The position numbers and the translations under genes are program-made. This document shows, piece after piece, positions 12,614-23,400 of a stretch of 64,000 nucleotides of DNA. A model generated the notes under the pieces. That model saw nothing but the letters and a program-made list of their open reading frames with translations, ran no database searches and was not told where the DNA came from. Within the stretch, counting starts at the first letter, position 1. The number at the start of each line of letters is the position of its first letter. Location of the stretch: positions 6,200,001-6,264,000 of the forward strand of contig NW_020825312.1 in the NCBI RefSeq assembly GCF_003286085.1, written 5' to 3'. Source of the DNA: Drosophila persimilis. Taxonomy: Eukaryota > Arthropoda > Insecta > Diptera > Drosophilidae.

Positions 12614-13699
12614 TTATACCCGATACTAAGTCAGTATGGCTTTCCTCCGGCAGACGCCGCTAATATTAAACGACACGACAAAGAGTGCGTGCGAGAGAGA
12701 CAGAAAATCAGTCTGAGCGTGACGTCGGGCGCTGCGTAGCCAATGCAAATTGATTTGTTCCTTTTGGCTACAAAAATTATCTGATCTGATCCAGATTCAG
12801 CAATCTGATAGATATGATCGTTATCTATGATTCTGCGTTTTTAGTTTTCTCAAATCTGCAATATTGTGGATGCAACAGATTTTCGTCCTTTGTGTGGGCG
12901 GAAGGGGGTGGGGCGAAATTTTGAGATATACGTTTTATAGTGAGATCTAACAGGAGTGCGAATACCAAATTTGGTTACTCTAGCCTTAATAGTCTCTGAG
13001 ATTTATGAATATCCCCAGATCTGCATCCTTTGCGGGGGCGGAAGGGGGTGTGGCGAAATTTTGAAACAAACTCGTCTCGGTCCGATATATTAGGAGTGTG
13101 GATACCAAATTTGGTTGCACTAGCTTTTATAGTCTCTGAGATCTAGGCGCTAATGTTTTACTCTAAGCAAAGCCGCCTATGCTACGTGTGTGTTAGAGAG
13201 AGACAGGGCGAGAAAAAATGAAATTGTTTTCTTGATGCTGGCTATATTAATAATACGATCCAATTCAGATTCCGCAGTCTAAAAGATATCGTCATTCTCT
13301 ACGATTCTGCGTTTTTGGTTTTCTCGTATCTTTAAAATTGTGGATGCCACAGATTTTCGCCCTTTGTGGGGGCGGAAGTGGGCGGGGCAAAGTTTTGAAA
13401 TATTTTTGTAGCAGTGACATATCACAGAAGTCTGGATCCAAAACATCGTTGCTCTAGCTCTTATAGTCTTTGAGCATTAGGCGCTGAAGGGGACGGACAG
13501 ACGGACAGACGGACAGACGGACAGACGGACGGACGGACAGACGGACAGACAGACATGGCTCAATCGACTCGGCTATTGATGCTGATCAAGAATATATATA
13601 CTTTATGGGGTCGGAAACGATTCCTTCTGGACGTTACACACATACACTTTTACCACAAATCTAATATACCCCAATACTCATTTTGAGTATCGGGTATAA
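12614..13699. mobile_element. Nested DINE-1/mini-me-like (ISY-like) non-autonomous element
   Basis: The insert begins TTATACCCGATACT and ends with the exact complement AGTATCGGGTATAA, giving 14-bp terminal inverted repeats. Inside are two to three diverged copies of a ~250-bp block (markers: GATTCTGCGTTTTT, GGGGGCGGAAG, ACCAAATTTGGTTG, TATAGTCTCTGAG), then a GACGGACA microsatellite (13490-13552). It closes with a conserved tail containing TGATCAAGAATATATATAC and TTTATGGGGTCGGAAACG. This architecture, with a GTCY proto-microsatellite beside a conserved core, is the one described for Drosophila mini-me/DINE-1/ISY Helitron-related elements. It has no coding capacity. It lies in the retrotransposon leader, so it inserted later or was carried along. 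Confidence 0.8.
13490..13554. repeat. GACGGACA microsatellite within the nested element
   Basis: Seven or more units of GACGGACA/GACAGACA in direct orientation. It is the internal proto-microsatellite typical of mini-me/DINE-like elements and lies just before the conserved ATGGCTCAATCGACTCGG tail. Confidence 0.85.
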
Positions 13700-13747
13700 A
13701 AATTAACAACGAAATGGAGCGGAACTGAACGCAGTAAGTAGAGTGGT

Positions 13748-14104
13748 ATGTGTGGCAAAAGAGGCGGCGTAGTAAAACGCCTGAGAGCCAGAAGGGCAAC
13801 ACTACTCAAACTGCTAAATAGCAACGATAATTTGCCGTGGAGCACATCTGTGAAATTACACACAGAGCTCGATCACATCAAATTGTTGCTAGCAGAAAAG
13901 AAAATGAAAGAGCCAATGCACACAACCACCTACACTGCAATACAAAATATCAGTAAAATATTAATCGTAACTCCACCACCCCAAACGACAGAAATAGCAA
14001 AGCCAAGGAAGACCTGCCCGAACGACTGCGAGGGACCTCTACACTCGCCGCATTGCGAGTACACCTGTGCAGCCTGCACCGGTGCCCCAACAGAGAAGCA
14101 GTAG
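13748..14104 (+). CDS. Small ORF of the retrotransposon leader (118 aa), unknown function
   Basis: An ATG-initiated frame lies 48 bp after the nested insert. The N-terminus is basic (KRGGVVKRLRARR), a leucine-rich helix-like middle follows, and the C-terminus is Cys-rich (pattern C-x3-C-x8-C-x3-C-x2-C within the last 30 residues), suggesting a small metal-binding or disulfide module. I recognise no domain. Small extra ORFs ahead of gag are known in the 412/mdg1 group, which supports its reality. Codon use is less AT-skewed than in gag. The original start could lie upstream, displaced by the nested insert. Confidence 0.5.
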   Translation: MCGKRGGVVKRLRARRATLLKLLNSNDNLPWSTSVKLHTELDHIKLLLAEKKMKEPMHTTTYTAIQNISKILIVTPPPQTTEIAKPRKTCPNDCEGPLHSPHCEYTCAACTGAPTEKQ

Positions 14105-14448
14105 CAGCCTGTGCAGCCAGCACCGGCCTCGTCTAGCGCAACAAGCTAGACCCGGAGCAGTGAACCGACAGCGCTTCCTAGAGCGCCCACCGCCAAACAA
14201 AATTTTTTTTTCTAAATGCCTGCGATGCATACAACTTAACTGTAAGATCTAAAATTGTAAAATTGAGCGGAATAACATCTGCCCAATTAGAGTGAGGCCT
14301 GTAAAGCCACACAAACACTAGGCAGAAAGAAATGTAAAAACTGAAAAAAATATATATATAAATTATAAATTAATTTCAACAATTAACAAAGAATTTATAC
14401 AGTAGTATAAAAGAAAAAAAAGGAAATTTGTTTTTGTATATTATACAT

Positions 14449-14718
14449 ATGTCACGAACAAACAAAATAAGTAAATTTGAAGAAAATTTCGAAAATTTTT
14501 ACACAATGGGTTTAGTAGATGTAAAATCGGTAGATTCGACAGCGAATGTAATAAACAAAGTCGAAGTCAATAACACCGACCTAAAGTTAATAACAATACT
14601 TATTGCTATTATTTTCATTATAATCATAGGACATCTATTATATAAATTGTATAAACTACATAATAGATGCATTAAGAAACGCTATCAAAGCCGGGCAGAT
14701 GACCTGGACAAAATTTAA
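14449..14718 (+). CDS. Small ORF of the retrotransposon leader (89 aa), single-pass membrane protein
   Basis: The frame from the ATG at 14449 encodes 89 residues. The first half is acidic and polar (FEENFENFY). One strong membrane segment follows (about residues 47-66, LKLITILIAIIFIIIIGHLL), then a basic juxtamembrane tail (KLYKLHNRCIKKRYQSR). The topology suggests N-out/C-in type III or a tail-proximal anchor. It lies 138 bp upstream of gag. I do not know its function. Its size and placement match the unexplained small ORFs of 412/mdg1-type elements. The frame is intact, and upstream TTG codons in frame are less likely starts. Confidence 0.6.
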   Translation: MSRTNKISKFEENFENFYTMGLVDVKSVDSTANVINKVEVNNTDLKLITILIAIIFIIIIGHLLYKLYKLHNRCIKKRYQSRADDLDKI

Positions 14719-14856
14719 AACAAATTTATAATGGTAACCAAAATTGGCCAAAAATAAAAGAAAAAGTCCAAAACGAATCATGAATAAAAATATATCATTA
14801 TTTGATTGAAAACCTATAAATGTTTTTGCACATTTTAATAATTATTTTAAAATGAA

Positions 14857-16122
14857 ATGGAATGGCAAAATATTAATGCCGCATTAGTTAAAATAAAAGA
14901 AAATTTTGATAAATCATACAAGTGTCTAGCACAAAATAGGAATATTTCAAACGAAACTATAAGTAGACACGCGACAATATTAGTTGCATGTTTTAACCAA
15001 GCTCGTTCCCTGATACACGACAATAAAGAAAAGTTAAATACTCAGCATTGGTCGTATGTATCAAGATTTTTGAATAGATTAAAAACAAATTTAAATAGCA
15101 TCAAATCAAAATATTCACTAGACATAACTATACCTTCGATTTTGAATACTCCAGTATTAGTCGAGGAAGACACAAACACAGACTTAGAGGGCGAATCTGA
15201 AATCGCAAGCGGTTCAGATACACATATAAAAGAAGAAGACCTAGGCGACCTTACGATACCAGCGGTAATCACACTAACCAATCTAGTTGATTCTGAATCA
15301 GAGTCTATTACTGAAGTAAAAACCCTAAAAATGGCCATGTCACAACTAGAATTTCTTAAGCTAGCCGCTTCACTCATACCTGAGTTTAGTGGAAAGCCTG
15401 AGAATCTACAAAGTTTCATTGATGCTCTTAGCTTAGTGGATTCACTTAAGGGAACACATGAAACTACAGCAGTCAACCTAATAAAAACTAAACTCAAAGG
15501 CCATATTCGAAACTTAATCAGCACTGAACAAACAATAGTGTCCATAATAGACAAACTAAAAAGCGGTATAAAAGGCGAATCAGCCAAAGCAATATCAGCT
15601 AAATTGTTCAATCTGCAGCAAAAGCAAAAGACGGCAAGTCAATATATTCAAGAAGTTGAACAGTTGACAAGGGCTTTGCAATCGGCACATATGGTTAACG
15701 GTGTATCGCAAGAATATGCCGAAGAATTGAGCCTACAAGTTGCTGTAAAATCAATCATAGGAAACAGCACAATTGACGAAGTTAGGTCTGTAATGAAATC
15801 ACGAAATTTCAATACAATGAGTGAGATTACAACTGTGTTCGTCGATAGTTGCACAGACGCAGTAGGACACCCAAATACAGTCCTATATGCTGCACAACAG
15901 AGATATAACACTAACCGAGCGTATAACCGCGGAAACTACCGTGGAAACTACCAAAATAATAATTATGGCAACAATAGAGGTAGAGGCCAATATAGAGGAA
16001 ACTATAGAGGCCGCGGTAACTCATACAGAGGCCATAACAATAATAATGGCAATAACAACAATGTGAGAATTGCCCAGAATGAATCGGGAAACTCACAACA
16101 GCCCTTAGGTACACAGCAATAG
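14857..16122 (+). CDS. Retrotransposon Gag
   Basis: This 421-aa frame is intact and starts at an ATG close to an AT-rich leader. The N-terminal ~90 residues are helical and lysine-rich, an acidic linker follows (about 100-135, EEDTNTDLEGESE), and the capsid-like helical region runs from about 160 to 340. The C-terminus (about 350-405) is rich in RG, N and Y (RGNYRGNYQ, RGRGNSYRG) and has no CCHC zinc knuckle. It presumably binds nucleic acid through the RGG tract. The product should form the virus-like particle that packages element RNA. It ends at TAG 16120-16122, overlapping the pol frame by about 40 nt. Confidence 0.9.
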   Translation: MEWQNINAALVKIKENFDKSYKCLAQNRNISNETISRHATILVACFNQARSLIHDNKEKLNTQHWSYVSRFLNRLKTNLNSIKSKYSLDITIPSILNTPVLVEEDTNTDLEGESEIASGSDTHIKEEDLGDLTIPAVITLTNLVDSESESITEVKTLKMAMSQLEFLKLAASLIPEFSGKPENLQSFIDALSLVDSLKGTHETTAVNLIKTKLKGHIRNLISTEQTIVSIIDKLKSGIKGESAKAISAKLFNLQQKQKTASQYIQEVEQLTRALQSAHMVNGVSQEYAEELSLQVAVKSIIGNSTIDEVRSVMKSRNFNTMSEITTVFVDSCTDAVGHPNTVLYAAQQRYNTNRAYNRGNYRGNYQNNNYGNNRGRGQYRGNYRGRGNSYRGHNNNNGNNNNVRIAQNESGNSQQPLGTQQ

Positions 16123-19100
16123 ACAGTAAAAAGGTTCATTCGATTAATCTTAGTATAAATATATTCGTAACATTCACAAACGTAGCTACAGGCAAGAAAT
16201 TAATATTTTTGATAGATACTGGTGCAGACATATCTCTGTTAAAAGACAATTCAGACACTTTTAATGACATAAACAAAAACAACAAAATAAATATTCAGGG
16301 AATCAATCAAGGATTAATTCAATCTAAAGGAATGACATCCTTAGAAATACAAACAACTAAATATATAATTCCACACAACTTCCATATTGTCGAATCAACT
16401 TTTTCTATACCGTGTGATGGAATTTTAGGAATAGATTTTATTAAAAAATTTAATTGTCAACTAGATTTCACACCTTCAAAAGATCTGCTCATAATAAGAC
16501 CAGACAATCTAAACTACCCTATTTATGTTCCCATAAATTACAGCTCTGGTAACAATACAATAGTGTTACCAGCACGATCCGAAGTTGTCCGTAAAATTGA
16601 GTTAACTTCAAATGAAGATAGCATTTTTATTCCGAACCAGGAAATTCAACCTGGTATATATGCAGCAAACACAGTCGTAACAACTGCAAATGCATTCGTT
16701 CGTTTACTTAATACAACTAGTACCGACCAAATGATTAATATAAATAAGTTGAATTATGAACCATTAGCAAATTATGATATATCCGAAATAAATAATGAAA
16801 CTAGAACGAACGATGTTATATCAAAGTTATCTAAAAATTTTCCAAAACTATTTAATAAACAATTAAAAGAACTTTGTTGTAACTACGCAGACATATTCGG
16901 ACTTGATACCGAATCAATAACAACCAATAATTTTTACAAGCAGAAACTAAGATTAAAAGATAATGAACCTGTATATATAAAAAATTATAGAAATCCTCAT
17001 AGTCAAAAAGACGAAATCCAAGCTCAAGTCGATAAACTAATCAAAGATAGAATAGTTGAACCGTCAGCCTCAGAATACAACAGTCCACTTTTACTAGTAC
17101 CAAAGAAATCCATAGATAACAAAAAGAAAAAATGGCGATTAGTAGTTGACTATCGCCAAATTAATAAAAAATTACTATCCGATAAATTTCCACTTCCTAG
17201 GATCGATGATATCTTGGATCAACTAGGAAGAGCAAAATATTTCTCTTGTCTTGACTTAATGTCAGGATTCCATCAGATTGAGCTAGACGAAAACTCTAGA
17301 GATATAACATCCTTTTCAACGAGCAACGGCTCTTATCGCTTCACGCGATTACCATTTGGTTTGAAAATAGCTCCCAATTCATTCCAAAGAATGATGACTA
17401 TCGCATTCTCTGGACTTGAACCATCACAAGCATTCCTCTATATGGATGACTTAATAGTAATCGGTTGTTCCGAAAAACACATGCTTAACAATTTAATTAG
17501 TGTTTTTGACATGTGTAGGAAACACAACTTGAAACTACATCCTGAAAAATGTTCATTTTTCATGCATGAAGTCACATTTTTGGGTCACAAATGCACAGAT
17601 AAGGGAATCTTACCAGATGACAAAAAGTTTGACGTCATATTAAATTATCCAGTCCCACATGACTCTGATAGCGCTAGACGTTTTATAGCATTTTGTAATT
17701 ACTACAGACGATTCATCAAAAATTTCGCCGATTATTCTAGGCATATAACAAGATTAAATAAAAAGAATGTTCCATTTGAATGGACTAATGAATGTCAAAA
17801 TGCATTTGAATATCTTAAAGCTCAATTAATAAAGCCTACTCTGTTACAATATCCAGATTTTACGAAAGAATTTTGTATAATCACAGATGCTAGTAAGCAA
17901 GCCTGTGGTGCAGTGCTAACACAAGCCCACAACGGGACTCAACTCCCAATAGCTTACGCATCGAGAGCATTTACCAAAGGAGAAAGTAACAAAAGTACGA
18001 CGGAACAAGAGTTAACAGCTATTTATTGGGCAATCACCAAATTTAGACCCTATGTCTACGGAACTCATTTCATAGTAAAAACAGACCATAGACCACTAAC
18101 ATTTTTGTTTTCAATGACAAACCCCAGTTCTAAATTAACGCGTATGAGACTTGAATTAGAGGAGTATAATTTTACTGTAGAGTACCTAAGAGGCAAAGAT
18201 AATTTTGTAGCCGATGCGTTGTCACGGATAACAATATCTGAACTAAAAGACATACAAAATAAAGTCCTGAAAGTCACTACCAGGTATCAAAGTAGACAAA
18301 AATTCTGCGCAGAAAACAACAAAGTAGAGATGCCAAAGCAATCTACCGAAACAGCTTCTCAGCCCAACGTATACGAAGTCATTAATAATGATGAAGTACG
18401 TAAAGTAGTGACCTTGCATATAAAAGATATGCTATGTTTCTTTAAACATGGTAAGAAAATTATAGCAAGAATTGATATTGGAGATTTATATACTAATAAT
18501 GGAAATATTGACTTAGGACAACTATTTCCAAGGCTAGAAAAAGAAGCCGGTATATTAAAAATCAGTCAATTGAAAATGGCACCGTGGGAAAATATCTTTG
18601 AAAAGGTTTCAATAGATAATTTCAAAATTATGGGCAATAAAATATTGAAAACATTGAGAGTAGCGCTACTCAACCCGGTGACCACATTAACAAATGTTAA
18701 AGAGAAAGAAGCTATATTGTCTACACTACATGATGATCCAGTACAAGGAGGTCACACAGGCATTGCAAAAACCTTGGCCAAGGTCAAAAGACATTATTAC
18801 TGGAAAGGTATGACTCGCGATATAACAGAGCACATCCGGAAATGTCAGAAATGTCAAAAAGCAAAAACAACAACAAATATAAAGACCCCTTTAACAATTA
18901 CAGAAACCCCGATGAAGGCTTTTGACAGAGTGATAGTGGATACAATTGGTCCACTACCCAAGTCAGAAAAAGGCAATGAATATGCAGTCACGCTCATATG
19001 TGACTTGACTAAATATCTAGTTGCTATACCTGTCGCAAATAAAAGTGCAGCAACTGTTGCAACGGCAATATTTGAATCATTTATTCTCAAGTACGGTCCA

Positions 19101-19757
19101 ATGAAGACGTTCATTTCGGACATGGGAACGGAATATAAAAATTCAATTATAAACGATTTGTGGAAATATTTAAAAATAAAAAATATAACATCAACTGCAC
19201 ACCATTATCAAACTGTTGGAACAATAGAAAGGAGCCACAGAACATTTAACGAATACATACGATCCTATATATCAGTAAATAAAACTGATTGGGACGTATG
19301 GCTTCCATATTTTGTTTATTGTTTCAATACAACCCCCTCTATGGCAAATAATTATTGTCCATATGAGTTAGTATTTGGTAAGACTAATAATCTACCAAAA
19401 TATTTTAATAGCATAAGTAATATAGAACCTATATATAACATATAAGACTACGCTAAAGAAAGTAGATATAGATTAGAAGTAGCATACAAAAGAGCAAGAA
19501 ATATGCTCGAGTTAAATAAACAGAAAAATAAGGAATTATATGATTTAAAAACTAGGAACATAACGCTATCAATAGGAGATAAAGTTCTACTAAAAAACGA
19601 AGTAGGCCATAAGCTAGATCTTAAATACACAGGGCCCTATATAGTTGAAAAAATCGAAGATAATGATAATATAGTTATTTCCGGAAATAAGAATAAAAAA
19701 CAAACAGTTCACAAAGATAGGTTAAAATTTTTTGAATTCATAACAGACACAAAATAA
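16083..19757 (+). pseudogene. Retrotransposon Pol (PR-RT-RNase H-IN), one in-frame stop
   Basis: The pol frame is open from 16083, overlaps gag in the -1 frame, and runs to 19757 except for one TAA at 19443-19445. Counting residues from the TTG at 16209, landmarks are protease DTGAD at 3-7, RT YMDD at 411-414, RNase H aspartates near 560 and 626 (TDHRPL), an integrase HHCC-like site (H849, H862, C879, C882), and the catalytic triad D911, D971, E1007 with 35 residues between the last two. All catalytic residues seen are intact. The stop falls in the integrase C-terminal region, and the same frame continues for ~100 codons with a basic, coding-like sequence, so the tail is cut from the main product. 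Confidence 0.9.
16086..16092 (+). promoter_or_regulatory. Candidate -1 ribosomal frameshift site in the gag-pol overlap
   Basis: G GGA AAC is a canonical X XXY YYZ slippery heptamer in the correct phase (gag codons GGA, AAC). It lies within the 16083-16122 overlap, six nt after the pol frame opens. The same heptamer serves gag-pro shifting in some retroviruses (established knowledge). I did not identify a convincing downstream pseudoknot by eye. Confidence 0.65.
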
Positions 19758-19945
19758 AATAAAATAAAATAAAAAAAAAGGAGAAAAAAAAAATTTTATT
19801 ATACAAGATGTGCAAAAAGATATGTATACACAAAAAAAAAAAACATTAAATACATTACAAATACAAAAAATCCTCAAATCAAAATTTTTTTATATATATA
19901 AAATAAATTTAAGTAAAATAACTACATTTAATTACGTTATTTTTC

Positions 19946-19958
19946 AAAAGGAGGGAGA
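19946..19958 (+). other. Polypurine tract
   Basis: AAAAGGAGGGAGA lies directly upstream of the TG start of the 3' LTR. It is the expected primer for plus-strand DNA synthesis. Confidence 0.85.
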
Positions 19959-20338
19959 TGTAGTATGTGCATATATTGAGTGTACACTGTACCCAATGGT
20001 TAACAATAAATGTATCAGCAACACATTGTTGCAGTACACAAACAAAACCACTTCAAGTGAGCGTGCAATATGATCGCCGCTTATGCGCTAAGCTAAGTCA
20101 GCATTCCCACGCTGACCACTTGAAGCATATATATATATACACATATGTACATACGGCTCTTGCCCTCTCGATTATGCTGATAAGACAAATATGTATGAAC
20201 CCGCTCCGCTGTTGGCGTAACCGGCAGCGAAGCTATGCGGTCTGAGTTATAAGAATAAATTCAATAAAGATATTCTAAAAACCGAAGTCAAACGGCACAG
20301 ACGTGCCAGTGTTATAATTACAATAGTGACATATTACA
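19959..20338 (+). repeat. Full-length 3' LTR (380 bp)
   Basis: It begins TGTAGTATGTGC and ends CATATTACA. It contains an AT-rich stretch near 20130-20150, possible core promoter elements, and AATAAA signals near 20255-20270 within the part shared with the 5' LTR. It is the only copy of the element's U3, as the 5' LTR has lost it. Confidence 0.9.
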
Positions 20339-20447
20339 ACTTTTTCCTGGTTTTTTGTTGTTCTGGCTTGTGGGATGGGGGGACAGCTGCGAATGGCAAT
20401 GGTTCACACATTGTGTGACACATGTCACCAGCCTACCTATTATCTCC
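20339..20447. repeat. Remainder of tandem repeat copy six
   Basis: After the duplicated ACTT the sequence TTTCCTGGTTTTTTGTTG continues the interrupted unit and runs through the GGGATGGGGGGACAGCTGCG block to CCTACCTATTATCT. Identity to the other copies ends there. Together with 10964-12259 it makes one unit of about 1401 bp. Confidence 0.9.
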
Positions 20448-23400
20448 GATAAGTTATTTCTCGCTGAGTTTTTCTCACATAAATTGACAGTTGGATCAGG
20501 GTATGGAAACCTTTCCTTTCAATGTCAATGTCAATACAAGCTAGATTAGAAAAAAAATATGCCGAAAATAAAACCCCAAATATTACAAATTGAGTGCTTT
20601 TATTGAAATCAGCAAACAACAAATTAAAGCATCGTCAACATTGACATCCTGTCCTATCCACCCTTTCGCTATTTGAAATGATGTATGTATATGTAAATAT
20701 TACGATGGGAAATTGCTTGTTTTAAAGAAATTTACTGTGAAACACAATGAAAACTTTGGAATGTACTTTCCGCGAGACAAAAAAAGTATGAGTACACCCA
20801 ATAACCGCAATTTCACATACATATAAGCAGATCCACTCTTAAAAATTCCACATATATCCTGAAATATGCTAATGTGGCCGAATTTGAAAGTTTTCTTCCT
20901 GATCGCATAATCCCCTGTCGCAAGTCCTGACTGATGATGATGGCCGCGATGAGATGATGATGATTCGTTCGGCTGAGCATCCAGCCAAGTAGCAAATCGA
21001 TGCGAAATGGGGAGCATCGAGCTCTAATTTAAATTAATGACACACAATAATTGGAAACGCCCTCTCTTAAAGGCTAAGGGGCATGTTCTTTCTGTTTCTT
21101 TTTCGCTTTCGCTTTCACTTTCTTTGCTTTATTTTCAATTAAACAAATAGCTGAATTTGACATTTTTCGGTTGTCTTTTGTGCAAGCGTACAAAGTTCAA
21201 AGGGAAAATCATAAACGGAAACAACGGTAGGTCGATGAGGAGAAGAGCCCGAGCTCGAGCCCGAGCCCGAACCTGATAAGAACGCCGACAGCAACAGTGT
21301 ACAGCATCAGAACGGGGCAGGACAAGATAGGACATACCCCTTGGCCCACCCTTGGTGCTCGTTGGCTGCTCCTCCTCCTACTCCTGCTGCTCTACAAACC
21401 ACCCAGCCCAGACCAACCCAACAGAACCCCCCGCTTGGAAGTCGATGACTACTTGAAGTTCTTATCGCGGCACAGGCATCGAAAGCAGCTGTGGGAACTG
21501 GAACTATGGAAGTGGAACAGTGGAAACTCCTGCTCCTGGCCTACGCAAATGTTTGCGTTCTCCATCAACATCATTCTCTCCCTTAACCGCTCCATCTCTG
21601 CATTCCGCTCTTTAAGGCGATTACTTAAATTTCAATAGGGAAAATGTGGAAATAATGAACACATTTCAGTTTCATACATGATTCTATTAGCCACAGATGA
21701 GTGCGTCTCAATGTGCGGCGGGTACTCCACAGTGCTGGTGATTCTCTCCGGTAGAATCGCTTCATCCAGCCATCCATCAATAAAGAATTTCTAAGAACAA
21801 TTCTATCCCATTCCCATCAAAGGTACTTACATATATGTATCTTAAAGAGGTTTCGACTTCTTCTGCTCCTCATTCCGACCAGAAGATACTCTCCATGGAG
21901 TTGTGAGTGTGTCCATAGTCGTACCCCTGCTCGAATGCAATATACACTTGAGCCCAGCAGCGAGTGCAGCTAACAACTATTGAGCAGCTGTACCTGGGTA
22001 CTGTCAGCCGTCACGCCCGTCAGTGTCAGATGCATTGCACGAGTAAATTACAAGTTCATTTGCGGCTGGCATTACATCCGCTTAGGCGCTTAAGCCGGTA
22101 CTCGCAACACTCGCCACTTTGCCCCGCGCTTCTGCATAAATTATGTGAGCAACCGAAGAACAGCAACAGAAAGAGGAGGATGACAGGTGGATGCTGTGTA
22201 CGCGTATCTGTAGATGAGGAACGAACTGAACTGAAGTGGGGTACAGAGGTACAGTCAGCGCTAATGAAACATAATGAGACGGCATTAGCGAGTGTCGTAG
22301 CTAACTGTGCATTATGCACTTTCAGGCGCCAGCGAAGCGTTCAATTTGGGGGGTCACATCTGAGGGCTGCATAGGGGAATGGCGCGGTTGGAGCTGAAGT
22401 TCGAGTTGGAGTCCATCCATCCGGTGGGGTATGACAGCAGAAAAACGAAGCAACTAATGATCGATCTAAGCCCGAAGCATCATTAGCATCGAAGCCTCAC
22501 TTTTCACGCACGCTTTTATTTGATATGCTCATCATTTATTATTGATAATTAATGGAACTTTGGTCAGTTTTTGCTGCCTGCCTGTTGCCTGTTGCTTTTG
22601 CTGTTTATTATTAACTATTATTGAGCAGCGCCAGCGAGCAATAACAAATTCGATGCGATTATCATAATAATTGCGGATATACATACCAAGCAAAAGAATT
22701 GAGTTGAAAACGAGTAGAATTCAATTTGTACCATGGAAAATCCGGAGAATACATAACAAGCCATTGAGAACCAGTTTCGAGTTCTGTTTTTGGCTTCAAC
22801 TGCACTCCGTCCGCAGGCGATGATGTTGCAAAAGTATTTTTAAACTTTAATCCCACCTGAATTGAACTGGGAACGGGTAATGGGGAACAGCCGGTGTACT
22901 CTGGGGATCGTAATGGGAAAGATGAGCTACGTACGCCCCAGAACCAGAACCGAAAGTAAAAGTTATCCATCTTGACGAGTATTTGCGAGTACATTCTGCG
23001 ATCGATCTTAGACGCTGACCCCCAGAGGGTAATACACCCATTTATCTTCATCAGAATATTCAGAGTTCACAAATCCACAGCGGAATCCCTTGGATTGTGT
23101 GCTACTGTTTCTTTGGGGTTATCCATATCCACACCGACATCCACCACAGATCTTAATCGTCATCATCTGTTCATCAACATCAGCTCACCCCATCTTCGTT
23201 GATTGTCCAGCTCCAAAGTTGTTTTGATAGAATCCGAGAAGCGGCAACGTTTGTTGTAATGGCCCTCGAGTGTGAGGGCATTTTTGGGTAGCTCGAGAGC
23301 CACTCGATCCACTCGATCCACTCGATCCACGAACCGGAACTCCGCATAAGTGTGTTTTTCTACTCTTCGCTTTTTGGATTTCTGCTAATAATAGCAGACA

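Larger units (their letters stand above)
12260..20338 (+). mobile_element. Ty3/gypsy-superfamily LTR retrotransposon, mdg1/412-like, defective
   Basis: The element is bounded by a direct ACTT duplication (12256-12259 and 20339-20342). Its order is 5' LTR, tRNA-Arg primer site, leader with a nested 1.1 kb element, two small ORFs, gag, pol (protease, RT, RNase H, integrase), polypurine tract and 3' LTR. There is no env. The tRNA-Arg primer site, a gag with an RG/N-rich tail instead of a CCHC knuckle, and small ORFs ahead of gag point to the mdg1/412 group (family knowledge; subfamily not verified). Total length is about 8.1 kb, or about 7.0 kb without the nested insert. It is probably non-autonomous: the 5' LTR lacks U3, the leader is interrupted, and pol has an in-frame stop. 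The LTR parts that can be compared (92 bp) are identical, which suggests recent insertion. Confidence 0.93.
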
